Positions 39,201 to 51,200 of a stretch of 64,000 bases of DNA are shown piece after piece. The translations under genes and the position numbers were made by a program. The notes under the pieces were generated by a model that did no database searches, was not told where the DNA came from, and saw nothing but the letters and a program-made list of their open reading frames with translations. The number at the start of each line of letters is the position of its first letter. Position 1 is the first letter of the stretch. The DNA comes from Myrica gale (lineage: Eukaryota > Streptophyta > Magnoliopsida > Fagales > Myricaceae): positions 10,049,001 to 10,113,000 of the forward strand of contig OZ005610.1 of NCBI GenBank assembly GCA_963930655.1. Direction: 5' to 3'.

Positions 39201-42200
39201 ACCCCATTCTTAGCACCTTGCCACATCATTTGATCTTCTTCCCATCTCCTTAGTACCACAGAGTACAACAATGAGTAGAAAGCGGAAAAGTCTTCGATCT
39301 CCCAATCATTGGTGGTTCTAGCAAACTGAATATTCCACACTCCATAACCGGAATCTCCCTCCAAACAATCCGCAACCATCACATCCTTATGCATAGCAAT
39401 AGAAAACAAAAGGGGGAAAACAAGCTTCAAAGGCCTTTCTCCACACCATAGATCATGCCAAAAGCTGACGGGAAGACCACACCCCACCACGTAACGAATG
39501 TTCCCACAAAAGAAGGTTCATCCGTCGCTTATGTGCTTCCACAGGCTCACACCATAGGAACTACGGATCTCATTGGTTCTCCATCCTCCCGAAACGCTAC
39601 CATACTTATCCTCAATAACAGCCCGCCACAAAATATCCCTCTCCAAGGCAAATCGCCACAACCACTTGCTCAATAAAGAGCGCCCTCAATTGCTCTCGGA
39701 GTAACAAGTCCACTACTCCCCCTTTCCTTCTCTATAGTTGCAAAGAGCGCCCTCAATTTGCTCTCGTAACCGTCGCATGAGCCCAACCAAATTTTTAAAG
39801 GACGAGACCATTTCCAACACCCAGTCCATAGAAGATATAGGCATATGACAATCCTCCGTCCCCGACACAGGGGGACACACTGCCAAAGGGGTAGCCACAA
39901 ACCCATAAACACCACTATCTGCGCAGACAATAGCCCCTCCCTGTTCACCCTATTCAACAACCGAGGTATCCAAAACCTCTGTCCCCACCTCCGACACCCC
40001 AAACCCATCAGATCTGGACGCAGCCATCCATGTGGGATGTGGACCTGGAGAGTCTAGGCTCACTTCTGCGAAACACGGTTGTTGCTGCATCACGAGAAGA
40101 CCCGGGCTCAAGTTGACAGGAACAGCCTGCACCGGCAGAGCACCGGCAGCTCCAGCCGCCACCCCAGACGAAGTCGACCCCACCTGAATAGGCTGAAGAG
40201 TAAGATATGCCGCCGAATTGGAGATCTGGGAGGCATGCGAAGCTCGGCTAGAGTCGACGGGAGCTTCCAAAACCGACTGTACACCAGCCGGACCCTCTGC
40301 CACCCCAGACAACGGCGATCTCTCTTCCCGAAGCCGAAGAACCGAGACCGCCGCCGGGTCAGGGATCTGAGTGATCGCGACAGCATTCAGGTCCTCAAAC
40401 CCGCTAAAAATCTCCCCGCCCGACCCAACAAGCAGCCCAACTACTCCTACCTGATGAGACCCAGCTAACGGCCCAACCAGAGGCCCACGCAACCCTCCCC
40501 TTCCTTCGCGGGTCAGACCCCTTCGCCGGTACACTTGCTTCAACGGGACCGGGTCATGTCCAGACCCACACCCAGCTGACAACAAGGCCTTTCCCTCCGA
40601 GCTTAATGCAAGCTCATTCTCTTCCAAGCCTCCAGGCCCACAGTCTTCACAAGCCCTAACCCCACCAGCCAACAAAGGCTCATCCTCCAGGCTAAAGGAA
40701 GGCCCGGGCTTAGCCAAGACATGCCCACTCAAATCCCGGTCCACTGCAGCCCACCCCACACACCTGCCTTCAGCTCCCGTCGAGTCCAAGGACCACAAAA
40801 TCTGATCGAGCTCCTTCCTGAGTCCAATCAATTTTTTCCTTAAAACGGTGAGACAACATTTGTCCCCCTCTAAAGCCAATGCCGACCCTTCGATAAACAA
40901 GGGAACTTTGGGCAGAACAACTAAGTCCTGAGCGGCAAGCTTTTTCGGTAGACATAGTTTCGGCTCTCCTTTATTTCCTCTTTCTGCATAACTCTCCACA
41001 GACGAGACCTGCATGCCGACATCCACCAACGGCTTCTTCATCTTTACCGCTTTGGCGAAAGACAGCCCTCCCCTCAGCCGTTGATGCCCATGGCCACCAG
41101 AAACCCGTTGACCAACCTTCCCGCCGTTAACCCTACTAAGGTGGTCGACCACCTCTTGGAACACTCCAGTCAACAGCCTCCAACCTTCTCCTCCCTTACC
41201 TTCAGGGACCATGACCACTCACTTGCGACGACCTTCTCCGTACTCCAGTAGGGTGACATACCTCCCCCGCCTTGTTAACACATCTCTGAGCTAGAAACGC
41301 CCGAGAGTAATCATTGGCTTTAGATACGAAGGAACTATCTCCATCAGCTGCCAACAGCTTGGCTCCCATGTTAACCACCCATACAGCTACATATTTCCCA
41401 AAGGATATCGCACTAACAGACTTCCTACACCATTCCGTAAGCTTGACCACGCCTCCAACACTAACAGAGACATGAAATTCTTTAGCCTCTACTCGAAAAC
41501 TCCTTGCAAACATCTGGGCCAACTAATCTCCTGAAGCTTCTAAGTTGGTTGATTCTCTAACCCTCCAAAACCAAGGTGATGTTCGTTTTGAGAAAAAATG
41601 TAGGATTTTAGAGAAGTTGTGAATTTTTATGTTGAATAGTGTTTTATTGGTGTTTGTGTAAAGTGGAGAGAGAAATGATTTGATGTAATTGTTTAATAAA
41701 AAAGTATTGGAGTTATGTGAAAAAGTATAGAGAGAAAATTTATGTTGAATAAAAAATTAAAAAGTTGTTGGAGATTGTGTAAAATGTATTGGTTTTTGTG
41801 TTTTAATTCTGAAAATGTTCGGTGGTAGAATTGTGAATATACTTAGAATCCTGAAAAAATGGTGAAAACGAACATACCTCAACTTTCCTATCCTCCTCCT
41901 TACTAAACTACGCGCAGAGAAATCACAGCATGAATCTTCTTTCTTTTATGCAGTTAACCATGATAACAACACCATGCTTCTTGCGAATCAAGAGAATGAA
42001 AGTGACATTGATGCTTCTAACAAATTTCCCAAATTGAGCAATCTCATTGAACATGGAGAGAACATCGCCTTAATAATATCCCAACATGATTGATTGAACG
42101 CCAATGAGAATCAATCATGACCGGGAGCTTTATACCCATTGAGACTCCGCAAAACACCGGTCACTTCGTCTTCATCAAAAGGTCTTTCTAGCCATGCCGC

Positions 42201-45200
42201 ATCCTCCCCAGTAATCAAATCAAAACCCAAATCATCCAGCGAAGGTCTCCAAGAGAAAAGGCTCCCTATACAAGGCGCTATAAAAACTAACAATCTCATC
42301 AAAAATACGCTCGGGATCCTCTACAAGTTCCCCCTCAACCTCCAAAGAAGAAATATAATTCACCTTTCTGTTGGAATTAGCCACCCTATGGAAGAATTTT
42401 TTTTTTTTTTTTGATGACGAGGAAATTCCCCAAAGCCGGACCCTTTTGGGCCCAACCCTGAAGTACAAACCCCGGCCCACTGGACCGACCCCACAACCAC
42501 CCTATGGAAGAATTTTGTGCATCTGTCACCATCTACGACTTCATTGTCCTCTTGCGGCGCAAAACGCTGCACAAAAGAGACAACAGTGATTACGGGAGCT
42601 TCGTTACCAATCACCGGCTCCGGTGAAACTCTGGCGACTCCCACCACTCCCACAAACGAGGTCGTCGACGCCCCCACCTCCATATTCCGAAAACACAGAT
42701 CTTTCATCGGCACACACCGCGTCGGAGAGCACCACCATACCGGGCTCATCGGGCTGGACTTCGGGCTGGCCAGAAGCCAATTGGGCAAGAGGATCTGGGC
42801 CAAAGGAATTAGGCCCAAGCTCCTTCATCTGGCCCAGAAATGGGCCGAGCCCAGTCCAGACAGCCCACTCAAAGAAGCCAAGGAATTATTGGCCACACCC
42901 ACAAGTTCCTGGGCCACCATTTTAAAACCGCACACCCTGCAGCATAAGTCCATCTTGAGCCCAACCAAAGGCACCTAAACCACCTTGTTTTTAACCAGCC
43001 CAATTAAGCCATCCAACTCAGCCTTTAATTTTGTTAGATGCTCCCACATATCACACCCTCAGACCCAGCCGCCAAATCAGAAGTCCCAGAGCAATAATTA
43101 CTCTCGGAAATCACCAGCCCCTCAACGTTATTTGCATGCGGCACCAAGGGAACACCAACAAACTAGATCTTTTGCATGTTGCCCACGTCAGCTGAAGCTT
43201 TACGAATCTCTCTTCCCCACCGCTTTCTTCTCCGGCAATCCAGTCTTTGCCATATCGACAAAGGAAATTCCTTATAAAAATGTATATCGAAAGGCCTTGC
43301 TTGTGTTTCCAATAAGGGACACTAACGAGCAAGAAAACCGATGTACATTAGCCTAAACAGGATGTATTGCCTGTGTTCAGGCAAAACACATCTACCATGC
43401 CATGAGCAAGCATGATAGGATCACCTTTGGCAATCATCTTCTTATAAAACAGTTAAGTGCATACAGCAATAACTTGTTTCTCTCTATACAATTAGGTGAG
43501 TGATAAAAACCCCCTAAGACAAGATCTCTAAAATACTGATGGGTGCTCATCAACACAAATTACTATAAATGTTACCTTTTGGTAATACCGACAAGTCAAT
43601 TACTTTCAGACGAAGGGAATTTTCACCCTTTTAAAGGGGGGGAAAAAGGAAAAAGGCATCTATGCAAAATTTTAGTTTTAACCACATAATTTCAACCAAT
43701 CATTTATGTTCAAACCTGCTAGAAAAATATGAAGTCCAAGCTCAAAAAATCACCATATTGGAAGTTGACAAAACCTAACAATAGAAGTTTCACAAACTAG
43801 ACTTCCCAATGAGACAAAGGCAATGACAATGATTTGAGATCGCTTCTTTCTCATAATTGGAGAGAAACATATGCAGCAAATCAAGCATCTAATGTCTTTT
43901 TATTGTTTTTGGGATAAGTAACAAAGCATCTACTTTTTTTTTTATAAGTGTAATAAAGCATCTACTGTTACAACACCTAGAAAACAAAATTTCCTAATTT
44001 CTGGCTGCTACACATTTACACCTAGAAAACAAAATTTCCTAATTTCTGGCTGCTACACATTTAAAAATACTGAGCATTGCAATATTGCTTTACATGGTAT
44101 AAATTTTTATTCGATGCAGCTTTAAGTGATCCTAAGGACTGAGCACTGCAATATTGCTTTGTATGGCATGTTATACTTACTGATTGGTTCGTCGCCCATC
44201 TTTCATAATAATGAGTATACCTCTCCAGGGAGTTCTTAGCCATCTCCCTTCGCTTCTCAGCCTCATCATACTGAAGCAACATTATAGATGAACATCATCA
44301 AACATACACTAAATGATCTGTTTTGCGATAATGCAACTACATCAAATATACTTCATCAGGAAATATATGCAAAAGTAAAAATTTCTAAAAGGGCTACATA
44401 TGTATACCACTCCTTCTTGCTTTGCTGTCTCGTAACGGTTACATGCATAAAAACCCCCTGTTCTCTCACCATGGTCCGACCATGCACCAAGACAGAGCCT
44501 GTATGCATACACAATTAAAAAAAAAAAAAGGAAAGATAAGGAAGAAAGACAAAATGTACAGGTACACGTAAATACATAACTGGGGGAGGGAGAGAGAGAG
44601 AGAGAGAGAACATTCCCATAAATAAGAATATCAGGTTGACAAAAGCAGTCTACTGGCACAAGATCCTAAAAATAAATCCCCTCTATTCGTATCGAGTCAT
44701 TTTCACCAAACATATGACAAAGCACTGAAAACTGGGTTTCTAGCATTCAAGTGATGTAAAAAGTGAGATGAAGTTATGAAATACCATCTATCATGCAACA
44801 AATACAAAAGAGGGAGGAAAATGTTAAATGGATATATATGTACCAATGAAGGAAATTATGCACTTGAAGGACTAGGGTTTTTGTGGGGATAAGCATAGAA
44901 TCACTATGCGAGATGATGACAATTTAGGACAAGTTTATGTGCTTACCAGCAAAACTCGAATTTGCAAGGTGGAGTGCATGTGATATGCATACAGCCTTGG
45001 TTTTTCTCAATTGGACGCTTGCACTTTGGACAAGGCTTAGAATTAGCCAATATCCTGAAATCCATCAGAAGCGTATAGCTTAGCACCATCTAGGTAAAAA
45101 TGCACAACAAAAACTCAATGAAAGCAATATTTTATGAGATAGCAGATGCACTTAACACCAGGTTATTGGGCCTTCCCTAGGGGAGTCAAAACATGAACAA

Positions 45201-48200
45201 AAAAGGAAGGATAGCCAGAACAATATCCCCCCAAGACAGTTGAAAGTTTCGCAGCCTACTACCGATCCAAATACACCAGGTTTGTCGGATTTATTTTAAA
45301 GGGACTTGGAGATTGTTTATACGTAAAAAAGAAAAAAACAGGATTAATAATTCTGTTATAGCAACGAAAATGATGATTGCTTCTTAATTGGTAAAGAATC
45401 GCCAATATTTTAAGTTGCCAATTTTTTTTGTTCTTATATACTTCCTATATGAGTCACTCCCATCACTGCAGCTCTCTCATGCCTTATCTTGCACACTCTA
45501 TTGCAGAGCAAACAGAAGCACAATTGCTCAAACAAAAATTAATGGGCAAAACGAAAACGAAGTGGAATTTTGTCAAAGTTATGTTTTGATGGGTCTTGGA
45601 AGCTTACAGAAAGAAAAAAGGGTCTCTGCCCATCATTTGGCTGTTCCTCATCTTTACTCGAATTTTTAGATTCTCCTATTTTTAAGGGGAAAAATCATTT
45701 TGCACCCCCGAACTTAAGGCCAATGTCATTTTGGGGTCCGAACTATCAAGTTTGTCACATTGAACTCTTGAACTACCAAAATTCATCAATATGCACCCTA
45801 AAATAAGATTGAATCATCAAAATCATGCTACACGTGTTATAAATGGGCCATGTGGCACGATTTTGACGGTCGGAGTATATTTGAGGGCGTATTGATGTAT
45901 TTTGATAGTTTAAGAGCTCAATGTGATGAAATTAGTAGTTTGAGCCCGAAAGTAACATTGACCCTATAGTTCAGGGGTACAAGATGAAGTTTGCCCATTT
46001 TTTAATATTGATTTGTATATCATTTTTTATTCAGGGGTGTTCCACTTTGTATACTTGGCTTATGCCACCACACCCCTTGTCAAAAAAAAAAAATTTGATA
46101 TAACCAGCAGGCATTTATGGAGGTGGGTAAAGGTGGGCACCGGAACGGACGGAACCGGAATTGGCCATTCCGGTACCCACCGGAACAAATTTTTTATTCC
46201 GGTTCCGTTCCGAAATAAACCGGAATTGGAAATTCCAGTTCCTTAAATGGGCCTAAAAAAAATATTTAGTTTGGGCCCATTGACCCAAAAATGGATTTTT
46301 AAGTTGTGTTTTGAGGGTCAAATAACTCTAAATTAAAATTACAATTAAACAAACTAAATTTCAAAACAATATTTCACTATTTCAAGATGCCAAAATAAAT
46401 ATAAAATAAAATTACAACTAAATTTCAAAACAAAATAAACATTATGAAAATAAACTCTAAATTAAATTTACAAAAAAACTATTAAACAAACAATTAACCA
46501 TACAAATAAGTAAACAACTAAACATTCATCAAAAATCCAAATTGAAAGAGGCAAACTCTAAATTAAAATTATAATATTTTTTGAATTTTTTAAAAAATAT
46601 ACCGGAACCGGAATTTTCAGGTATTTCCGCCGGAATTTCCAGTTCCGGAATCTCCCTAAAATGGGATCCGGTTCCAGTACCGGAAATGGCCGGAACCGGT
46701 ACCGGTACCGGAACCGGAACATTTGCACACCCTTAGAGGTGGGAAAGGGATTTGACCAGGTCATGCAGTTCCCAAGGTAGTGCTTGGGCTATGTGTATCC
46801 TTCCCTCTAGTGGCCACCTTACCCCAGACATGATTATTCTGATCCAGAATCTTGTGGCTCAAAGGAAGACTGACTCCCTCCCATTTAATTACTCTTTTCT
46901 CCTGTTTTAATAAGATCCTTCTGCCAAAAATTAAGAAATAAATTGAAATGACAACAAAAAACAGTTAAGATTAACTATGCCTTTGTCCCATTACCAATTC
47001 ATATTTTCAGATTCAGCACTATTCTTCAATATCCACTTCGCCACAGTAACACAATCAACTGGACGGTGAGCTTCTTCAGTACACTGCAAAGCCAAATTCT
47101 TATTAAGATAAATGTGACGACACAAACAAAAAAGTGTCTGCACCTCTTTTGACTTGCGACTTGATTTTAAACAAAAGAGACGAATAGAAAGATTAATAAA
47201 CTGAAAATGACTAATTAGAATAATTTAATTCAAAACAGACTAATTGATCAAGCCAAAATGGACTTACACTCCAACAAAAGCTGTATGAGCAGCGGCAAGT
47301 AACATCATAGCTTGCACTGCCAACAATAAAATCCACGGCATAATCGCAGCCTGGAGCCGGACACCATTTGGTCTACCAAGCGAGCCAACATTACCAGTGT
47401 CAATAAAATATAAAACGAAACAGTGGATTGAAGGCAAATTTGGGCCAAGCTTATTACAAGCAAAGTTACAACTCATAACACAGCTGCAACACAATAGGAA
47501 TGTAACAAAATACAAAATGAATAAACTAAGCAGAACACCAACCCCCAACCCCCCCCCCCCCCCAAAAAAAAACAATTTACAATCTCATAATCAAGGAAGT
47601 AACTAATCTATTAGTTTTCAAAAAAAAAAAAAGGAACTAATCTAAGTCTCAGGCATAAGAATTTTTTTAGAGATACTGCAACGCTGATTCAAAGATTGCC
47701 CCTGTCACATATAGGGTGTCTTACCATTTTGTTTGTTCCAAGCTTTGTCCTATGTTTGAAGGTCAAAACAAGGATTTTCATTATTCCTCCCCGTAAAATG
47801 CATATCTTTCATGAGAAATCAAACCATCAATTGAATCCTTACTCCACATATTTCCACGAAGGCATGGGGCAGAGAATATATGATTAATAATGACCCTGGG
47901 TCAAGTTCCATGTCTTAGATTATGTACCAGAAAAAGGGAGAAGGCTTTTTTTTTGGGAAGGGGGGGAAGGGGGGGTTATAAAAATGGGGGAAAGGCATAC
48001 ATGAATATTATTCCTTATTTTTAAAATATAAAAAGGACTAGTCCCATACCATATGAGATATAATGGATAAGCATCCATAAGTATTCATCAGATTTATTTT
48101 TTTAAGATTACCTTCCTGTTGTCTTCAATGTAAGATCTGATGAAGTAGCGAAAATACTTCTCCTTGTCTTCCTCAGAAGCTAACGTGTTAATCATATCTT

Positions 48201-51200
48201 GACCAACAGCAGCACCACAAGATGGATCCGGACATCGCAACATCAAACATCCAGGACCATCATTAATGGCTGTGCTAATATATCCTGAAGAGGAAATATG
48301 ACAATTTAAAAAAAAAACATAAAATCAAATTGAAGTTAAGCTCCAATTGAACAATAAAAAGGCTTAACTAGTCCACTAGTCCCTGGAAAATTGCATAATC
48401 TCAAACCAGTCCCTAGGGTAAGTTTTGTCCTAGACTGGTCCCATAGAATTTTGTGTCCTGAGATGGTCATTTTGTCAACTTGAGTGACCTTGTAAATGAA
48501 AAAAAATCCAATGTGACTAACGGGGACACGTGTTAATCACTTGTCAATAACCACGTGTCCTCATTATTTGCCAAATCACCAATGTGCCACATATGACACA
48601 TCCCCATTAATCTTATTTCCACCTCAAATTCTCTACACCAGGTTGGACCAACCTAATGTTTAAGGTAGAGTTGTCAAAGAGAATTTTCCCTGTCAAAACG
48701 TAGAATTTGAAGTCGAGTTAAAATTAACCAGTGATACATGGCAAGCTGGGTGAGTTAGAAATTAAGGGGAACGTGTGGTTATTGACAATTGGTTAACACG
48801 TATGAAGTGGCACAGACCCTTTCAATGACTTCAAGAACTACATATGAAGAGCTGCTAAAGAAAAACATTTAACTACATGGGAGTATTTCACTTCTGCATG
48901 CTCTAAGTGTAAACCTGAAACATGAGAGTCAAATTACAACAATACATCTTCTAAACAAAAGGTCCCAACTCTCAACCCTGAAATCTTCTGTGAAATAGAG
49001 CTCCAAACCATAATAAAAAGACTAGATCCCTTGTTAGCTAAGGCTAGATTCCTTTCCCACATCATACAAGGTCGATCTAGTTGACCCCTCTGAACAAAAT
49101 AGCATCGCGAGCTTCTATAGCGTTTGGTTGATCTTTTTGCAAAATTCTATTAAACTTGGTATCAAATTTTACAGAATTTTCAAAGGAAAAAAAATCTAAG
49201 ACTCTCATAAGAGGTACAGGGAACAATTCATATGACAAAGTTCTAGATACCTCTATGTCCAACGTGCCTTATTTTCGAGTGAATGGCTTAAGTTTTTTAG
49301 ACTGAATAATGAGAGGACAGAACTAAAAGGAATGCAGAGGATCGTTAGATGTTAATAAACTTATCCATCAAGGAGCTAAATTGAAGGCTTTAAAAGGATT
49401 GCATAGATCATATTTTTGTTAGTCTTTTTCCTAAGGTTTTTTTAGTAACTGTGTAAGTTTTATTATAAGATTCTATTGTTTCTGGTATTCATACATAATA
49501 ATGCGGATTTTCTGGGAAAAACTTTTGCATGGTAGAGAAGCATATTTCTTTTTCTCAGAATCTTTGCCTTGGCCCCTCGTGGATTCATCCTTGTACCATA
49601 ATAGTAACAGATAAGTATAATCTTCTTATCTTACTTTCAATAGACTTAATGAACTATATTGAAGAATGATTAAACATGAAGCTAGTTTGCGCACACTATG
49701 TAATAATGCTCTTTCTTTTTCCTTTCTCTTTTTGATAAATAAGACAGTTTTATTAAAAAGAAAAAACAAAATACACAACGGAGTCATAAGTACAAGAGAA
49801 AATACTGAAGAGACCAAAACACAAATAGGAAAACACCCTCCCCCAACCCACTGGCCTACAACACTCTCCCAGAAAACAACAGCACCCTCACCCCATTAGC
49901 CAACAACAGCACCCTCCCACATCCCAAACGAGACCCCTAACAGTCCAAACCAAAGGTCACAGTCTTCGTAGCGGTCGAAGAAGACCCTTCATAATTAATC
50001 GAAGACTTCAAGCCCTTCAACTCCCTGAGCATCCTCCTCCCTGATTTTCTAGATGTTTTCGACCGAATTGGCACCCGATCGCGTTCCAACGCTGCAAAGA
50101 GCTCCCTCATCTTTTCCTCTTGGCCACCACAAGACACCTCAACCATGTCCAGGACCCACGCCGGAGATTCTCCCCCCAAAGCTTTATGAGGGAAACTAAC
50201 CGCCAAGGGTACGGTCGAGGTAAAACTTCCATCCTCCGTCGCTAAAGACCCAGCAACACTATTGTCAACACAAACAACAGCCCCGTGAATAGTCTCAGAG
50301 CTCTCACCAAGCTTTTCCAAGTCCACGGGCTCCACATACAGTCCAACCTCCATGTCTAGAGCTGTCTTAGAATTCCCAACACAAGACCGGGTCTTATACA
50401 ACCCCCAGGCACACTCCTCCACCTCCATACCACCTGAGAGAGCCCCAGAAGCAATCTCCACCACTAGTCTCGCCATTACGTCGGAGCTCCCAACATCAAT
50501 ATCCTAGACATGGACCCCCTCCATCAGGACACCACACTGGAGCTTCCCAACCTGATTATCGGCCCGGTCTGTCTCCAAAAGGCAACACTTCGACGTCCCC
50601 AGCAAGCCAGAAGGGAAGCGGGCAGAAACAGCCCCAACATCGATCGACTGTTCCGGCACCAGCGAGTCATCGGAACCCATCCCTGCCACCACAAACATCG
50701 TCGACGAGGGCCTGTCGTCCACCGGCAGAGTGTTCCGGTCAGCACCCGAGTGCATCGCCAGCGGATCAGAGATGGCGCTGTTATCGGGTTCAAAACGGTT
50801 CTCGGGTCATCCTGCCCATCGCCCGGATCTGCAAGCCCACCCGGCCCAGAACCAAGCCCACCCAAGACCCTTCCCGGATCAGCAACCAACTGGATCCCCT
50901 GCCCATCCTCCCAACACCCAGCTCGGCCCACCCACCCGGCCTCTCCACACCAGCAGGTGCAACTGGTTCCTGGGCCGAAACCATCGCCTTCTCAACACCA
51001 GCAAGTGCAAACCACTAGCCCAACCCGAGAGAACCACATGCCAAACAACTCAACGCCTGCCTAGGTTCCTTTTGTCGTTCCACAACGAGATTGATAAGGC
51101 TGTCCAGCTCATCACGCAGACGCATTAAATGCGCCCATACCTCCCCATCTGTACCAGCCGTCTCCACGGACCCCCCAACAGCAGCATTTCGAATGGACTT

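Larger units (their letters stand above)
36691..43267 (-). mobile_element. LINE A: L1-like retrotransposon, interrupted and inactive
   Basis: Minus orientation; the poly(A) tail appears as T-run at 36692-36704. From the 5' side: ORF1-like middle region (about 43.2-42.55 kb), then [14 protein letters not shown] and [11 protein letters not shown] and KAPGHD of pre-RT ORF2, continuing after an insertion at 38890 with [12 protein letters not shown] and [12 protein letters not shown] of the reverse transcriptase, [26 protein letters not shown] and FWSDLWC, then the zinc-binding C-terminus. The endonuclease is missing because ORF1 joins directly to pre-RT ORF2. The usual FADD catalytic motif reads FAND. 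Multiple frameshifts are present. The 5' end near 43267 is approximate; ATTTCCTTAC and AATTCCTTAT at the borders may be the old target duplication. Confidence 0.8.
35072..44180 (-). other. Intron 10 of the ARIADNE gene (9.1 kb, transposon-filled)
   Basis: The intron lies between the exon ending NQS and the exon starting SRQKAL. Most of it is a LINE with a second LINE, a SINE-like piece and a MITE nested in it. Host-like sequence remains at about 35.1-36.6 kb and 43.3-44.2 kb. An exact 45-bp tandem duplication lies at 43973-44062, close to exon 10. The stretch 36.1-36.66 kb has ORF shadows only. Confidence 0.8.

Noticed and set aside
39950..41218. 422-codon ORF as a host gene
   Set aside because: It continues the ORF1 of LINE B (FLAQRC block upstream, [14 protein letters not shown] downstream) and lies inside the target duplication of that element.
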